Below, piece after piece: positions 13,160-25,080 of a stretch of DNA of 64,000 bases. The position numbers were made by a program, and so were the translations under genes. The notes beneath the pieces are model-generated. The model saw only the letters and a program-made list of their open reading frames with translations. It had not been told where the DNA came from and did no database searches. Positions within the stretch are counted from its first letter, which is position 1; each line of letters opens with the position of its first letter. The DNA comes from Eucommia ulmoides (lineage: Eukaryota > Streptophyta > Magnoliopsida > Garryales > Eucommiaceae), in NCBI GenBank assembly GCA_016647705.1, contig CM028338.1, positions 24,129,077 through 24,193,076 on the forward strand, given 5' to 3'.

Positions 13160-14033
13160 TGATGCTAACCTCACCAAGAATTAGTGAGACCTGAAACTAA
13201 TTTAGAGTTTCTTCACTATGATTAAACTAAATTCTGATTTATAACAAAAACAAAAATACAAAAGTTTGAATAAATTATGTTGACCCAATGTTTATGAAAG
13301 AAACGCGAACCAACGGTATAAGTAATGATATTTGACCCAATGATTATAAGTAAATCACGAACAAAAGATATAGAGATTGAACGCCATAAGAAATTTTTGA
13401 TAAGTTCAGAAAAAAAAATTATGAAGAACTTAAGAGAAAAATTTTCTCAATTATATTAATCAATATCAAAGTTGTGTTTTTACTCATGGGCACACCCTTT
13501 CTTAAATAGGCGGCCAAGAGCATATAAGAAAACCTAGTCTAACAAGGAAATGAAACCTAGTTTAACAAATAAAGGGAAAAAAATGAAACTTATTTCATTC
13601 TCTGTCTAACAAAGAGATGAAATAAAATAAAATGTAACTCCTTGTCTTGTCTTTCACTCCTAGTCTGACAAGGAAAAGACTCATAGTTTAAAATAAAAAA
13701 GTCTAATTGGCAATTATGCCTTACAAGTCATCAACTAAAAGACCTAAATTAAAATTAAAAGACTAATTCATAAAATAAATAGGCTCAAAATTCATGGGTC
13801 TCATGCCTAGACCTATTCAAGTTCACGCCTAAGTCCATTCGCTTACCTTGATGAGATGGATTAGGCTTTAATCGTTATTTGGGCCTAATTTGGGTATGAC
13901 TATTTTAGACTTAGTCCAAATCTTTTACATTAGTCCATTAAGTGCTTCTTTGATCTTCTTGGATCTTAACCTAGTAATTGGTCCAATTGGAACATGCAGC
14001 GAATCCTTTTATGATACTTGTTAATTCTCACCA
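13160..14033 (-). repeat. 5' LTR of gypsy F
   Basis: About 874 bp. On the minus strand it ends GGTTAGCATCA next to a primer-site-like TTTGGTAATCAGAG. Its outer flank is tagta, matching the other end of the element. Confidence 0.85.
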
Positions 14034-14522
14034 TAGTATCTATAAAAGGCTTTCTGAATTCTTTAGTTATTAATTTCACCGGCATAGTCCAATAGATAAA
14101 CACAACTCACCCTAAAGAAACATTATACCTTTCTAGATTAACATTATGTAATAGGAAAAATGATCATGGAAAAGGGACTTGAGATGAAGAGATTTGACAA
14201 AGAATTTAAAAGAGACAAGTCAAAGATTTCTACCTTCCTTGAAACATTTTTTCTTTGACCTTTAAGACTTGTTTTTTAGGATTTTTGGGTTTTTTCAATT
14301 TGGAAGGTTGAGTATGGGTAGAGACAGTTTTTGGACTAGTATTTACTTTATGAAATTCTTCTCTTTCTTGCACCTGAAAATTAAGGCTATTTAGTGCCTA
14401 ATTTTTACAAGGCAACATCCCAAAATACGCACCCTTGAGAGCGTCTCCTTCAAGGACGCATCCTCAGCGAGTTCTTTGTACTTTTAGGGCTTAAAAGTGT
14501 TGAATTTACATGACTAGAGTTC
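14034..14522. other. Intergenic stretch, nothing recognised
   Basis: This is unique-looking, moderately AT-rich sequence between gypsy F and the next LTR. It is probably the original flank into which gypsy F inserted. I see no reliable coding region, RNA gene or repeat in it. Confidence 0.5.
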
Positions 14523-14720
14523 TGTTGATCCTAAGATTTTGATGAACAATTAAGTATTGATGTTTTGGTAGAACTAATATTTTAATTGAGTGTTTCAATC
14601 AAGTTCCAGTGATGAAGATGTTAAATTAAATGGATGCTAAATGAAGATATCAAGATGATGATGAAGAATTAAGAGTTTAAAGAAATTAGGAAAAACAACT
14701 CAGGTAAATCTTAACTCTTA

Positions 14721-15845
14721 GGTGGCATTTATTTAGTGTTTCCACTTTTCTCAACCCAACTGGAATGGGTTAGGTTGAGTTGGGTTGAGAAATTTGTTTC
14801 CTATTGGGAACATAATTTCGTTTGGTAACGGCAATTTTTTTTTTGTGCTGGGAACAGAATCATGTTTGGTAACGATATTATCCTAGAATTATTTCTTCAT
14901 AAATGTTTTTTTTTTCTTTTTCTTTTTTCCTTTTTCTTCATTTTTCCTTTGTCTTCATCATCTTCACTGTGAATGAACCACCAGCACAACGAAGACAACG
15001 GCAAGATGAGATCGATGTCGACCATCAAATTGTGTGCTCAAGAACCAAACCCTAAATCAAAAAGCAAAATGAAAATCGAACGAAAATTGAAATCGAAAAT
15101 CGATTTCGTTTCGAAATCGAAATTGATTTTGCTTTTCGATTTCGATTTCGTGATGACGGCAAGATGAAGACGGCGAAGACGACTGCAAGACGAAGATGGA
15201 GAAGATGACGGCAAGACAAGATCGATGTCGTCCATCAGATTGTGTGCTCAAGAATTAAACCCTAAATCAAAAAGCAAAATGAAAATCGAACGACAATCGA
15301 AATCAAAAATCGATTTTGTTTCGAAATTGATATCGAAAATCGAGTTTGTTTCGAAATCGATATCGATTTTGCCTTTCGATTTCGAAATCAAAAAGCGAAA
15401 TCGATTTCGATTTCTTGATGACGGCAAGACGAAGATGGCGAAGACTACAGCAAGACGAGATTGTGTGCTCAGGAACTTTGGCGACGACGATACCCAGCTT
15501 GGAGCAGAGAGAAGACGTTGACGATGGCCGGCTTGGATCGACGATGGCATGGATGATGATCGACGATCAATGATGTCATGGTCGAAAATCTGTTTAGATG
15601 AAGAAAGAGCTCCTTATTAAAAATTAAAAAAATACCGAGCGTGTCCTTCAGTTTGGGTTGAGTTTTTTGGACACAAAAAAAAATTAATTTTTTTTTGTTT
15701 CTCATTTCCTTAGCATTTTGAGAATCAATTCCCATTTTTTGAGTTAGGTTGGGTTGAGTTTTGTGTTTGCCAAATGCGTTCCCAGAAATCAATCCCAGAA
15801 TTTTTGGGTTGGGTTGGGTTGAGTTGGGTTGGAAACACTGGGGCC
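14721..15845. mobile_element. Non-autonomous PIF/Harbinger-like DNA transposon
   Basis: It is flanked by TTA at 14718-14720 and 15846-15848, the target type of PIF/Harbinger and Tourist elements. The ends are imperfect inverted repeats: ggtggcatttatttagtgtt on the left, and on the right the reverse complement of agtgtttccaacccaac. Each is followed inward by runs rich in ggttgggttgag and its complement. The interior (about 15050-15420) is a GAAATC/GATTTC-rich cryptic repeat. Short open frames cross it, but none resembles a transposase. The family call is from TSD and ends only. Confidence 0.7.
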
Positions 15846-16144
15846 TTAATATCTCATTTAGGAACACACACGATACAAAATATTTTTATTATTTATGTGT
15901 ATTTTGATAAGATGAATTTATTTGCTCCTATGTGTATTCGAAAAGAAATATTTATAAATGATTAAAATGGAATTTGAGAAAGTTAGTGGAATTAATTGAG
16001 ATGAATTTATTTGCTCTTATATGTATTTGAAAAGAAATAATTATAAAAGGTTAAAGTAGAATTTGAGAAAGTTAGTGGAGCTAATTGATAAAAGATATTA
16101 GTTAAATGGGCGAAAATATAAAAGAGAAAGAGTTTAAAACGAAA

Positions 16145-16350
16145 TTAGAAAAGGTTCCAGTATTGGTGAGTCGACCGGTAAGTCGACCTGAGCGTAAGAA
16201 ATGAACTCTCTGTATCTAGCAGTCGACTGGTTGGTCGACCGGTGAGATTAAATGAAACTCTCTGAATCAAGCAGTCGACCAAGTGGTCGACCGATGAACG
16301 TAGCAGGCTACATCCTGAATCGAACAGTCGACTCACCGGTTGACTGGTGG
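16145..16350. repeat. Cluster of gtcgacc palindromic motifs in the LTR
   Basis: Several spaced copies of motifs such as agtcgaccggt, gtcgaccgg and gtcgactcaccgg occur within 200 bp. Equivalent clusters lie in sister LTRs near 42600, 43450-43790, 47500, 53000-53460 and 58430-58700, and in the leader of copia B near 30300-30620. Confidence 0.75.
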
Positions 16351-17825
16351 CTCTATTTCAAGATCATGTGGATTCCGAAATCATATCTAAAAGTAGCCCT
16401 TTTTTGTTAAGATTTGAGAGAGATTTAAGGGATTTTGCGATATTTAAAATATGGTTCAAATATTAATTAAATCCTATTAATTTGGTACATTAAATATTAA
16501 TGTTTCTCAATTTAATACTTGAAATAGTTTTTATTCTTATTAATTGAGATTGAGAAATACTTTGGAGATTTAATTGAGAGATTTGAAAATTGTTTTAAGT
16601 GTAATTGAACCTAAATGAAGTCCTTATGATATAAGGGCTCTATAAGAGCTTTTAATTGTCATGACACTTGTAAACTAACCGTTAGAAGACTGATTACATA
16701 TTCTTTTAAATAGACCTACGAATTTTACATATCGTTAAGCAGAAAAGAAACGAAAACATATCATATCATAAGAGTGAATTTTTCTAAGAGTTATCTTTTT
16801 GAGAGTTTGTGAGTTATTCTAAGAGTGATTTTGAGAATCAATTGTGATTAATCTTTGCTGCTACCGGATTTGAAGTTACATTGCTTTATCTAATTATTCT
16901 ATGGATTGTGGGTAAGATATTTCCAATTATATTCTTTCATTGCATTATTTGTTTATCATTTGGAAATTGATCTTAGAAATTATTTCTGATTTGTTAAAGA
17001 AAATATTTTTACAAACAATTTCTTAAATCTGATTACGTACTCCAATTTGCTACCCATATCTTGTTAAAATCAGATTTTTGTATCTCACATATTTCTATCA
17101 TTAGTTGGGATATTAATTGAGTTATTGTTTATCTGGGGTGGTAAAAGTTCCGAGTGAGATTTCCTTCTTATCAATTTTTGAATTGGTGAGTTGTGACGGA
17201 TTAAATATTGTTGGGGATATTTAATCAAGGGTAACTGAATTTCAGTTTCTTCCTGTAAAGAAATTGAGGTAGTAATTCTTCCTAGATAAAATTACATTGT
17301 GAGTAATTTGTAAAGGTTCCATCCTTACCTGAAAAAATGATAGTTGGAGTGTTTTATGAGATTTTGATTCTTGAGCCGTAGTGATAAAAAGAATTAAGTT
17401 AATCTTTAACCTGTAAAAAGATATGTTATTCTTAAACCAGTAAAAAGTAGAGGTTATTCCTAAGCATTGGAAAAGAAAAGTGTAAAGGTTCATTCTGAGT
17501 CTGTAAAAGAATCGATGTGTAGGTTTGATTCCTACCTTTAAAGGGATCTTGGTTTTAGTGGGTGCGACCTCCGTGGAGCTCGGGGGACTGGATTAACCAA
17601 GAGTAACTTGGTGAACCAGTATAAATCTTTTGTGCGCTGCATTACTACTTTGCTATTTTTGTTGTTTGGGTATGCACTTAAATTGATTATATTATTCCTC
17701 TGTGTTATAAAGATAATAATTAATTTAGACTTAAAATTAATTATTTAATTTATTAAATTTTATTCTGATTATTTTTTAATTACCCAATTCACCCCCCCTT
17801 TTGGATATTCTACTAGGTCAACAAT

Positions 17826-19257
17826 CAATTAAACTTTAATCACATTTTAGGGTTAATCGGCCCTCCCACGACTGGATTCAAATTTCTATATTTTTTTTTT
17901 AAATCAACCGTAAAATAGCCAGTATTAAATTTTTATTTTTTAAAAAAAATCAGCCCTAAAAAGGGCCGGTTTGTATTTGAAGGGGGCTTGGCAAGCCCCC
18001 ATGCACCCAAAGGGGCCTGCTTTTAGCAGCGGGCCCCTCCCCATCCTAGCGCCCCCCAAAAACCCACCTTCCAACACACACTCCCCCCAAACCCTATATA
18101 TATATTTCATTATATTTTTATTTTATTTTTTGAAAATTTAATTTATAAAAATTAAACTAAAATTATTTTTTCGAAAAAATATCATTTCTATAAATTAATA
18201 TATTTATCTATTTTTAATTTTTTTTGTTAATATTAATTAATATAATAATTTATTTTTATTTATAATGTATTTAAAGATCTTGGTTTTGAAAAAATAATAA
18301 CGAAAAACTCAATTTGCCGTCTCCCTCTCCCATTTGTTCTTATTTTTCTCCAAATTCAAATATTATTTTTCATTTAATTTTAAAAATTATAGACACAATT
18401 TTTTTTTTATTAATTTTAAGTATTTTTTTTTTTAAGAAATTAAATATTTTATATTTATTTTCTTAAAAGTTGACATTTTCAAATTAATAATTTAAAAAAA
18501 TCAAATTTAAACAGATTTTTCAAATCAAATAATTCACTAATACGTTTTCAGTCTTGTAAGTTGTGTTATGAAGTGTTATAGACGGAGTTTATGTAAAACA
18601 AAAAAAAAAATATTGTCTATTTAGGCGATGGATAGGGTACCAATTTTCAAATGTAAAATGGTACCAATTTTCAAATGTGAACACACAAATGGTATCCTAT
18701 CTGTTGCCTAAATAGACCTTTTTTTTTTTTTACATAAACTCTAACTATAACACTATGTAACACAACTTATAAGATTGAAAACGGATTAGTGAATAATTTG
18801 ATTTGAAAAATCTGTTTAAATTTGAGTTTTTAAAATAATTAATTTGAAAATGTTAACTTTTAAGAAATTAAATATAAAATATTTTATTTCTTAAAAATAA
18901 AATTTACTTAAATATTAATATTTTTTTTTTTTTGTGTTTATAATTTTTAAAATTAAATTAAAAAAATTGAATTTAGAGAAAAATGGGAGAGGGAGCCGGA
19001 AAATTGGGTTTTTCGTTATTATTTTTTCAAAATCAATATATTTAAATACATTATAAATAAAAATAAATTAATATATTGATTAATATTAATTGCAGGCCCC
19101 TTCAAATACAAACTGACCCTTTTAGGGCTGATTTTGGGGAAAAAAAAATAATACCGGCCATTTTACGGTCGTTTTTTTATTTTAAAAAAAAATATAGAAA
19201 TTTGAATTCGACTATGGGAGGGCTGATTAGCCCTAAAATGAGATTAAAGTTCAATTG
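17826..19257. mobile_element. Large foldback (inverted-repeat) element
   Basis: The two halves are reverse complements. The left arm begins caattaaactttaatc at 17826 and the right arm ends with its complement at 19257. Matching continues inward through a tract with taaatttttattttt, a segment containing ataataacgaaaaac, and on to a centre near 18650. There gtctatttaggcgatgg on the left mirrors the right arm near 18700. By eye the arms agree at most positions, with indels. A GC-rich stretch at about 17984-18110 is present only on the left. No clear flanking target duplication was found and no transposase is encoded. It could be a foldback or MULE-type element, or an inverted duplication. Confidence 0.8.
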
Positions 19258-22066
19258 AACTCTAATCAGGTAAGTTTAACACTTTGAAGCATTAAAAGTG
19301 TAAATAACTCGTCCCAGCACCTACGTGGCAGACTAGGCTCGGAGAGTTTCTTGGACCCAGTCTTGACACTTGTTATTGTCGGCTCAAAATTGATTGCTAA
19401 TGATGAGTTACTAAATACACATTAAAATATGGCTAAAACTCCTTCCTACAAGTGTATTTTAAGGGCCCTTAGCATTTTTTTAGTGGAAATAGTAATACTT
19501 CCTCATTAAAAAAATAAGAAAAAAAATTCATGTTCTAGTTTGATTGGGTGAGATGATGTCATTGGTGATGTCACACGATGATGTAATGGATGATGTAATT
19601 ATAATTAATATTATCTCTCAATTAAATTTCAATATATGATTTGAGTTCTTGCAAATGTATGCAATAAAATATTTGATTTCAAATTTGTTATTATTAAAAT
19701 TGAAATTTGATTAGATGAAGTTGGTTAGCCAAAGTTTTTTCAATTTATGATTGAACCTTTGAATTTAAATTTGGCACGAAGAAATTGGATTTTTGAATCC
19801 CTTTGAAAAATTAAAGTTTCAAATTGGAACTTTAACATTTTATTTAAATTCCCCAGTTTTTGAAAAAAAAATTGGAAACTTAAAATTTAGTTGCCACATT
19901 TGATGAATTTTGAAATCCACAATCTACATAATTAATTACTCAATTTTATTTTGGAAGCTACTTAGAGACTATTGTTTTCTTTTTTCCTTGCTAACAAAAT
20001 GTAGCTCAAGTGACAAAACACATTTGAACTAAAGCAATTGAAAGTCTTTATAAGCTCAACGGCTCAAGTTTGAGGAACAATACTTGTTGGGAGGGACAGC
20101 AACGTACCCTGAACAAGATAGTCTTTCACTCTGTATGGGTAGAAGGACATTCGTGGGTATACCAACAACAAAAAAAAAAAAAAAAGATTATTTTTTTAAT
20201 TTTGGATTTTTTTTTTACTCCAAATTGTTCCACTTAAGCATCCAATTAAACTTAAAATTGGGTATCTAATTGTAAGAATAACCATTCAATGTATGAATTA
20301 TGGCTTTAATTTGAGAATTTGAAAACATTCAAAAGGCCCAAAAACTTTGATTTGGTCAAAAAAAAAAAAATTAAATGAAATTGGACATTCCAAAATATTT
20401 AATTGGCCTATAAAATTTTAATTGAATTAATTGGGAGTTAAATTGGAACTTTATGAGTTTTTCATTTGGTCCATAGTGTCTTCAATTTTGAATTTTATCT
20501 TAATTGGTTACTTTAATTGGCTAAATTATTTCCCCTGAAAGCCCAATTGAACCCTCAATTATTTGAATTGAGTTCCTAAAATGCCAATTTTGATTTTTGA
20601 ATAATCTAATTTGGTATTGACTTTCAATTTAGCCCCTACGAATTTTAATTGGATCTTAGAATCTATTAGAGATATCTACAGATAAATTAATGCCTTATTG
20701 TACCTTCCCGGAAAAATTAATTAAATTTAAAAGATCAATTAAGTTCTACTTGGGTAACCTATGACTTTAATTTATTGGAAAAATACCCTTATTAGTTTCT
20801 AGGCCCAATTATACCTCTTCAGGTGGCTATGTCAATTTTTACAACCTCTAAAAGAACACATTTGTGTTCCACTCAATTGAAAAAATAAAAAATAAAAAAT
20901 AAAAAAATATATATTTGAAATTTAGTATGAAAAATATGATTCGTCCTTCAGGGCTACTAAAATATGAAAATTTTGAAAACTCGTATTTTGAAGAGGGATG
21001 TCATTTTAGTTATCTGGGTGTAATGAGTAGGACAAAATGCAATATGTAAAAGTAACTTGATTTTTTTACGATAAAGACATAACAACAGTCTAGAATAACA
21101 TATTGCAAAAAAAAAAAAAAAAAAAATAAATAAATAAATAAAAAAATATATATATATAACTCGAGTCACAAGATTCCAAGACCTATCAGATGTGTCTCAT
21201 CTTCATTTTTCCTTTCTCTATAAATTGTTTGTCTTCCAACCTGTACCATCTTTGCACCCTAAATCTAGTTGGATATAAATGTTTTAGAAATATGCTCCCA
21301 CAATCATGTAGATTGAACTATTGAAAAACAAACAACATATTAGGGAGGAATCAAACCTGAAATATCCATTGGATGAGAATCGATTGGACAAATTTCTGAT
21401 AGTTTTCTTGTTGTTGCCACTGGAGATTTTTTAAATAGATTTTGTAGATCTATGCCAATGTTTCTCTTTCTTCTTAAGGATAATTTGTCTTTAGGGTTTG
21501 GGCCAAAAACTTATAATTATGTTCCCTATGCCTTTGAATTCCAATTTTAAAGCGATTTGGGTTCAACACAGCCATAAGACGAGATGAACAGTTATCTAAA
21601 AAATTCAAATTTAAAAGTTAAAAAATGAAGCATTTTTTGAATCATTTTGTAGCTCCAGAAATGGAGAATTCATTTATAATTTTTTCCTAGTTAAAATTCA
21701 TAATTGTAAATGGAAATCAAATTTTGCATCTTTTTTGCCACGTTCATCTACTGAGAGAACAGTGCAATTAACACTATCTGCATGTTAGTCGCAAAAGGGC
21801 CCAATGTCGTCTACAATACTGTACAAAATTCAACCACTACAAATAAATATTTTCAATAATACAAGTTGAAATCCAGGACACAAAATTTTCAAAGTATTAA
21901 AAGATAAATTTGAAAAACTATTGTGCAGTGTGCAATATAGGGAGATTCTTTTTATTTTATTTTATTTGATACATAGGTTGGAAGAGGGGTTTGAATTCTA
22001 GATCTTCAACAAAGAAAGTAAGTTATTTAATGCTCCATAAGACCGTTAAAAAAAAACTCATAAAAA
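19258..22066. other. AT-rich intergenic region
   Basis: Apart from the SINE candidate at 20001-20185, this stretch shows only AT-rich sequence, poly-A/T tracts (for example around 21108-21150) and a short internal repetition of gatgatgt near 19550-19600. No open reading frame here looks like a gene. Copia B is inserted at its right end. Confidence 0.5.
20001..20185 (+). mobile_element. Probable tRNA-derived SINE
   Basis: The 5' part carries a box-A-like motif, tagctcaagtgac (20002-20014), and a box-B-like motif, ggctcaagttt (20061-20071), as expected for an internal RNA polymerase III promoter. The unit ends in a 16-base poly-A run (20170-20185). A length near 185 bp fits plant SINEs. No convincing target-site duplication was found, and the spacing between the boxes is slightly long. 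Confidence 0.55.
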
Positions 22067-22574
22067 TGTCGGGAATTAATCCCTATAGATCTCAATCGTT
22101 TCTATAATCCCTAATCAACATGTCAAATTACCAAAAGTTCTACAAACACATAAACAAGCGTACTTGGATCCATTATGAACAATTGCCTGCTGTTGTGGAA
22201 ATACTATGACAATCGATCACAAACGGAACGCAAAAGATGGGCAGTTTGTGGTCTTCCTCAACTAAATTGTCTTAATTCCTTAATGGGACCGTCGTCTCTC
22301 TTCCAGATGGAAAAAAGGGAAACTGTATTGTGGTTTGGTGTGTTGGGGACCATAACCTAAAAACATCATTTTATATCGCGTAATTATGGTTCCCATAATC
22401 CATTAATTAGCGCAATAAAACCCGTATCTACTCAATTAGCCCACATTATTTTGAACAGTCTATGAACTTACCCAAATTAGATCACTTAATTTTAGCCCAT
22501 TAAATTAAATAGCTAATATAATTGAATTAAAAATACGTTACCCAATATAGATTAGGAAACGATATTTTCTAACA
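22067..22574 (-). repeat. 3' LTR of copia B
   Basis: On the minus strand it reads TGTTAGAAAATATCG to TTCCCGACA. It directly follows the tract agcccaagtgggagat, which is the same as in copia A. Confidence 0.88.
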
Positions 22575-24027
22575 ATCTCCCACTTGGGCTACATATTATT
22601 CCTGAAACAATTATATCACAAAATTCTTTAAACGCGCATCTGTATGTTATTTATCCTTAGACTTCTCCTTAAACAATCTGGTTCATCTCATATATTTGTA
22701 ATGGAATTACGGTGACTCTTATCACAATACAGTTGTGACTAAACCACGATGATCACTATATTAATACACTCAATGACATAGATCAAATATAGATGAGTAG
22801 CATAGAACTCACATGCAATGTGATCTCAGACATGTCTATTTCCAAATGGTCCTTCTTTAATCTTTAGTGAGATCAATCCAAAGTCATTAATGTAATGCTT
22901 ACATTGCACACAAAAATCATAAATCATCAACTTTATTTACAAAAAACTAAATAATTTAATGTCTAAAGTAAAACATATAGAACAAAAATAACTCCCACTA
23001 AACCAATGTATTATCATAAATAACACCCATATAAGCAATGTTTTCATGAAAGACCTTAGGTGTTAAGCCCTTTGTTAATAGGTCCATTAGCATAGAATCT
23101 ATCCCTATATGTTCTATGGAAATCTGCCTATCCTGAACTCTTTGCTTAACTACTAGAAACTTAATGTTGATAAACTTTGACTTCGTCGAGCTTCTGTTGT
23201 TGTTGGAGTAAAGCACTGCCGAGTTATTGTTACAGTAAATCTTCAATGGTCTTTCAATGCCATCTACCACATGCAACCTAGTGGTAGCGATTTATTTCGT
23301 CGTTACGATACCGTAAGTGTACGGATCAAGTTTTAATAGAATAAAAAAAGTAGGATTATCGTATTCACAGGGATTGGTTTAGATCGTCGCTAAGTACCGC
23401 GATTATCGTAACTCAACTTTATCTAGGCAATCAAATTTTGTGGTTTTTATAGAAATAAATCTAAAACAACTATAAATGCAAAAATAAAATAAAATATGGA
23501 TTTGGATTATCTATGCACTAATGTTCTAGTGACTTGATTTCATCTCGTTATTCCCGTGTTATCCTATTAAGCAATTATTAGATAATTTCGTTCATTCAAC
23601 AATCTAGGTTTCTAAAATTCACTCACTATCTCTCTCGAGTGTAAAGTGAATGAATATGCAACCATGTCAACACTGATATCCCTATCAAGCATTTAAACGA
23701 TTACATGCATCTTGCCCCAACCTCATGGATTGCACACGTTCTAATAATCCCCCAAAACATTGAAACTTGTGTTGTGTTTTAAACCTAATTCGAATCCGGG
23801 GTTACTTCTCCTGAGCGTCAAATCCCGTATTCTCAAATCAACCATAATATCATTTACAAGTATACAATGGAAGTGATAAAACGGTAAACACAATTGAATG
23901 ACGGTTCTAATTAATCAATTTAGAACTTGATTACCTTCAGTCTCACGAGATCCTAAATTCCCAACTCTAATAGTTAGGTGTTGATTTTCTCCTGGATTCA
24001 CAACAACCTACGTTATGCACTTCCAAA

Positions 24028-25080
24028 GGGTTAATTACACTTTACCCCCTCGTGGTTTGGCCCATTTTCACTTTACCCCCTTGTGGTTTAAACGTCGCCA
24101 CTTACCCCCCTAGTGGTTTTAGACTTAAGTGCAACTGTTACATTTTTCGTTAACTCTAGCGGTCAATGGACGGAAGTCAACGAAAATCCGTTAAATAGTA
24201 TGAAATGACATTTATACCCTTAATACTATTTGAAAAATTGGGTAAGGACTATTTTAATACTATTTGAAAACTTAAGGGGCCATAAATGTATTTTTTTTCA
24301 GATCATCTTCATCTTCTTCGTCTACTTTCCGTCTTCGCCGTCTGCTCTCCATTTCGATTTTTATTTCGAAATCGAAACCCTTCGTCTTCGTCTTCAGCGT
24401 CTTCGGCGTGTCTTTGTCTTCTTCTCCGTCTTCACTGTCACGTTCGAAATCGAAATCAAAACCCAGTTTCGATTTCGATTTCGATTTCAAAATCGAAATC
24501 GAAAAACCCTCTTCGTCGTTTCTCCGTTTTGATTTCGATTTCGATTTCGAAATCGAAATCGAAACCCAATTTCGAAATCGAAACCCTAGTTCGTATGTGT
24601 ATGTATGTATGTAAATGTATATGTATGTGTATGTATATGTATATGTATATGTATATGGTTGGGTTGGGATCGATTTCAAAATCGACGGTGTGGATGGTTG
24701 GGTTGGGGGTGACCAGTGTCGTTGGATGGTTGGGTTGGGGGTGGTTGGTACCCAGAAGAGAGAAAGAGAGAGAAGACGTCGGAAGTTCGCCGGAGCAAAT
24801 TCGCCATCGAAGCAAACTTCGTCGTCGGAGCAGAGAAATTTTGGAGAAAAATACATTTTGACCCTTTTAGTTTTTAAAAATTTTGGAAATAGATCCCTTA
24901 AATTATTTAAACAAAATGACAAAATTACCCTTAATTTTAAAGTGAACAGACACAATTACCCCTAATTTTAATGGTTGCACTTAAGTCCAAAACCACAAGG
25001 AGGTAAGTGGCGACGTTTAAACCACAAGGGAGTAAAGTGCAAATGGGCCAATCCACAAGGGGGTAAAGTATAATTAACCC
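24028..25080. mobile_element. MULE-type non-autonomous DNA transposon with 10-bp TSD
   Basis: It is flanked by a perfect 10-bp direct repeat, cacttccaaa (24018-24027 and 25081-25090). The ends are inverted repeats of about 108 bp (24028-24135 and 24973-25080), beginning gggttaatta and containing actttaccccc, gtggtttaaacgtcgcc and acttaagtgcaac. Long TIRs with a 9-11-bp TSD are the signature of Mutator-like elements. The interior has a TTTCGA/GAAATC-rich cryptic repeat (about 24355-24580), a GTATAT-type stretch (about 24600-24655) and a GGTTGGGTTGGG tract. Open frames of 100-230 codons cross it in several directions but follow the repeats and do not resemble a transposase. Confidence 0.9.

Larger units (their letters stand above)
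6179..14033 (-). mobile_element. Ty3/gypsy fossil F with both LTRs and target duplication
   Basis: A minus-strand Ty3/gypsy element bounded by LTRs at 13160-14033 (5') and 6179-7019 (3'). Both outer flanks carry the same 5-bp sequence, tagta, at 6174-6178 and 14034-14038, so both true ends are present. A primer site resembling tggtaatcagag adjoins the 5' LTR and a purine tract adjoins the 3' LTR. Recognisable parts, right to left, are gag with retrotransposon-gag similarity (about 9280-8020), an aspartic-protease region (about 7960-7680), the start of reverse transcriptase (about 7480-7090) and the C-terminal tail of pol (about 7060 down to the LTR). Most of pol is absent, and the rest is broken in several places. 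A 3.3-kb compound element (9548-12810) sits between gag and the 5' LTR. Confidence 0.88.
14523..17823 (+). mobile_element. LTR of a SIRE-like copia family, with a nested DNA element
   Basis: It starts TGTTGATCCTAAG and ends with a cacccccc tract and GGTCAACA, the same terminal pattern as the solo LTR at 52605-54986. Without the nested PIF-type element it is about 2.2 kb, close to that copy's 2.4 kb. No gag or pol sequence is attached on either side, so it is probably a solo LTR. The 5-bp flanks do not match clearly, so a target duplication is unconfirmed. Confidence 0.7.

Noticed and set aside
16145-16350. CRISPR-like spaced repeats
   Set aside because: The spaced gtcgacc motifs are short and irregular and lie in a plant LTR. 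They are not an array with constant spacers.
17824-17828. Target duplication for the LTR at 14523-17823
   Set aside because: The bases after 17823 (atcaa) do not match those before 14523 (agttc). The foldback beginning here may have altered the flank, so I do not claim a duplication.
24272-24955. Overlapping long open frames on both strands
   Set aside because: They follow the GAAATC/TTTCGA and GTATAT repeats inside the MULE-type element. Their products are low-complexity and frames are open in several directions at once, as expected of repeats.
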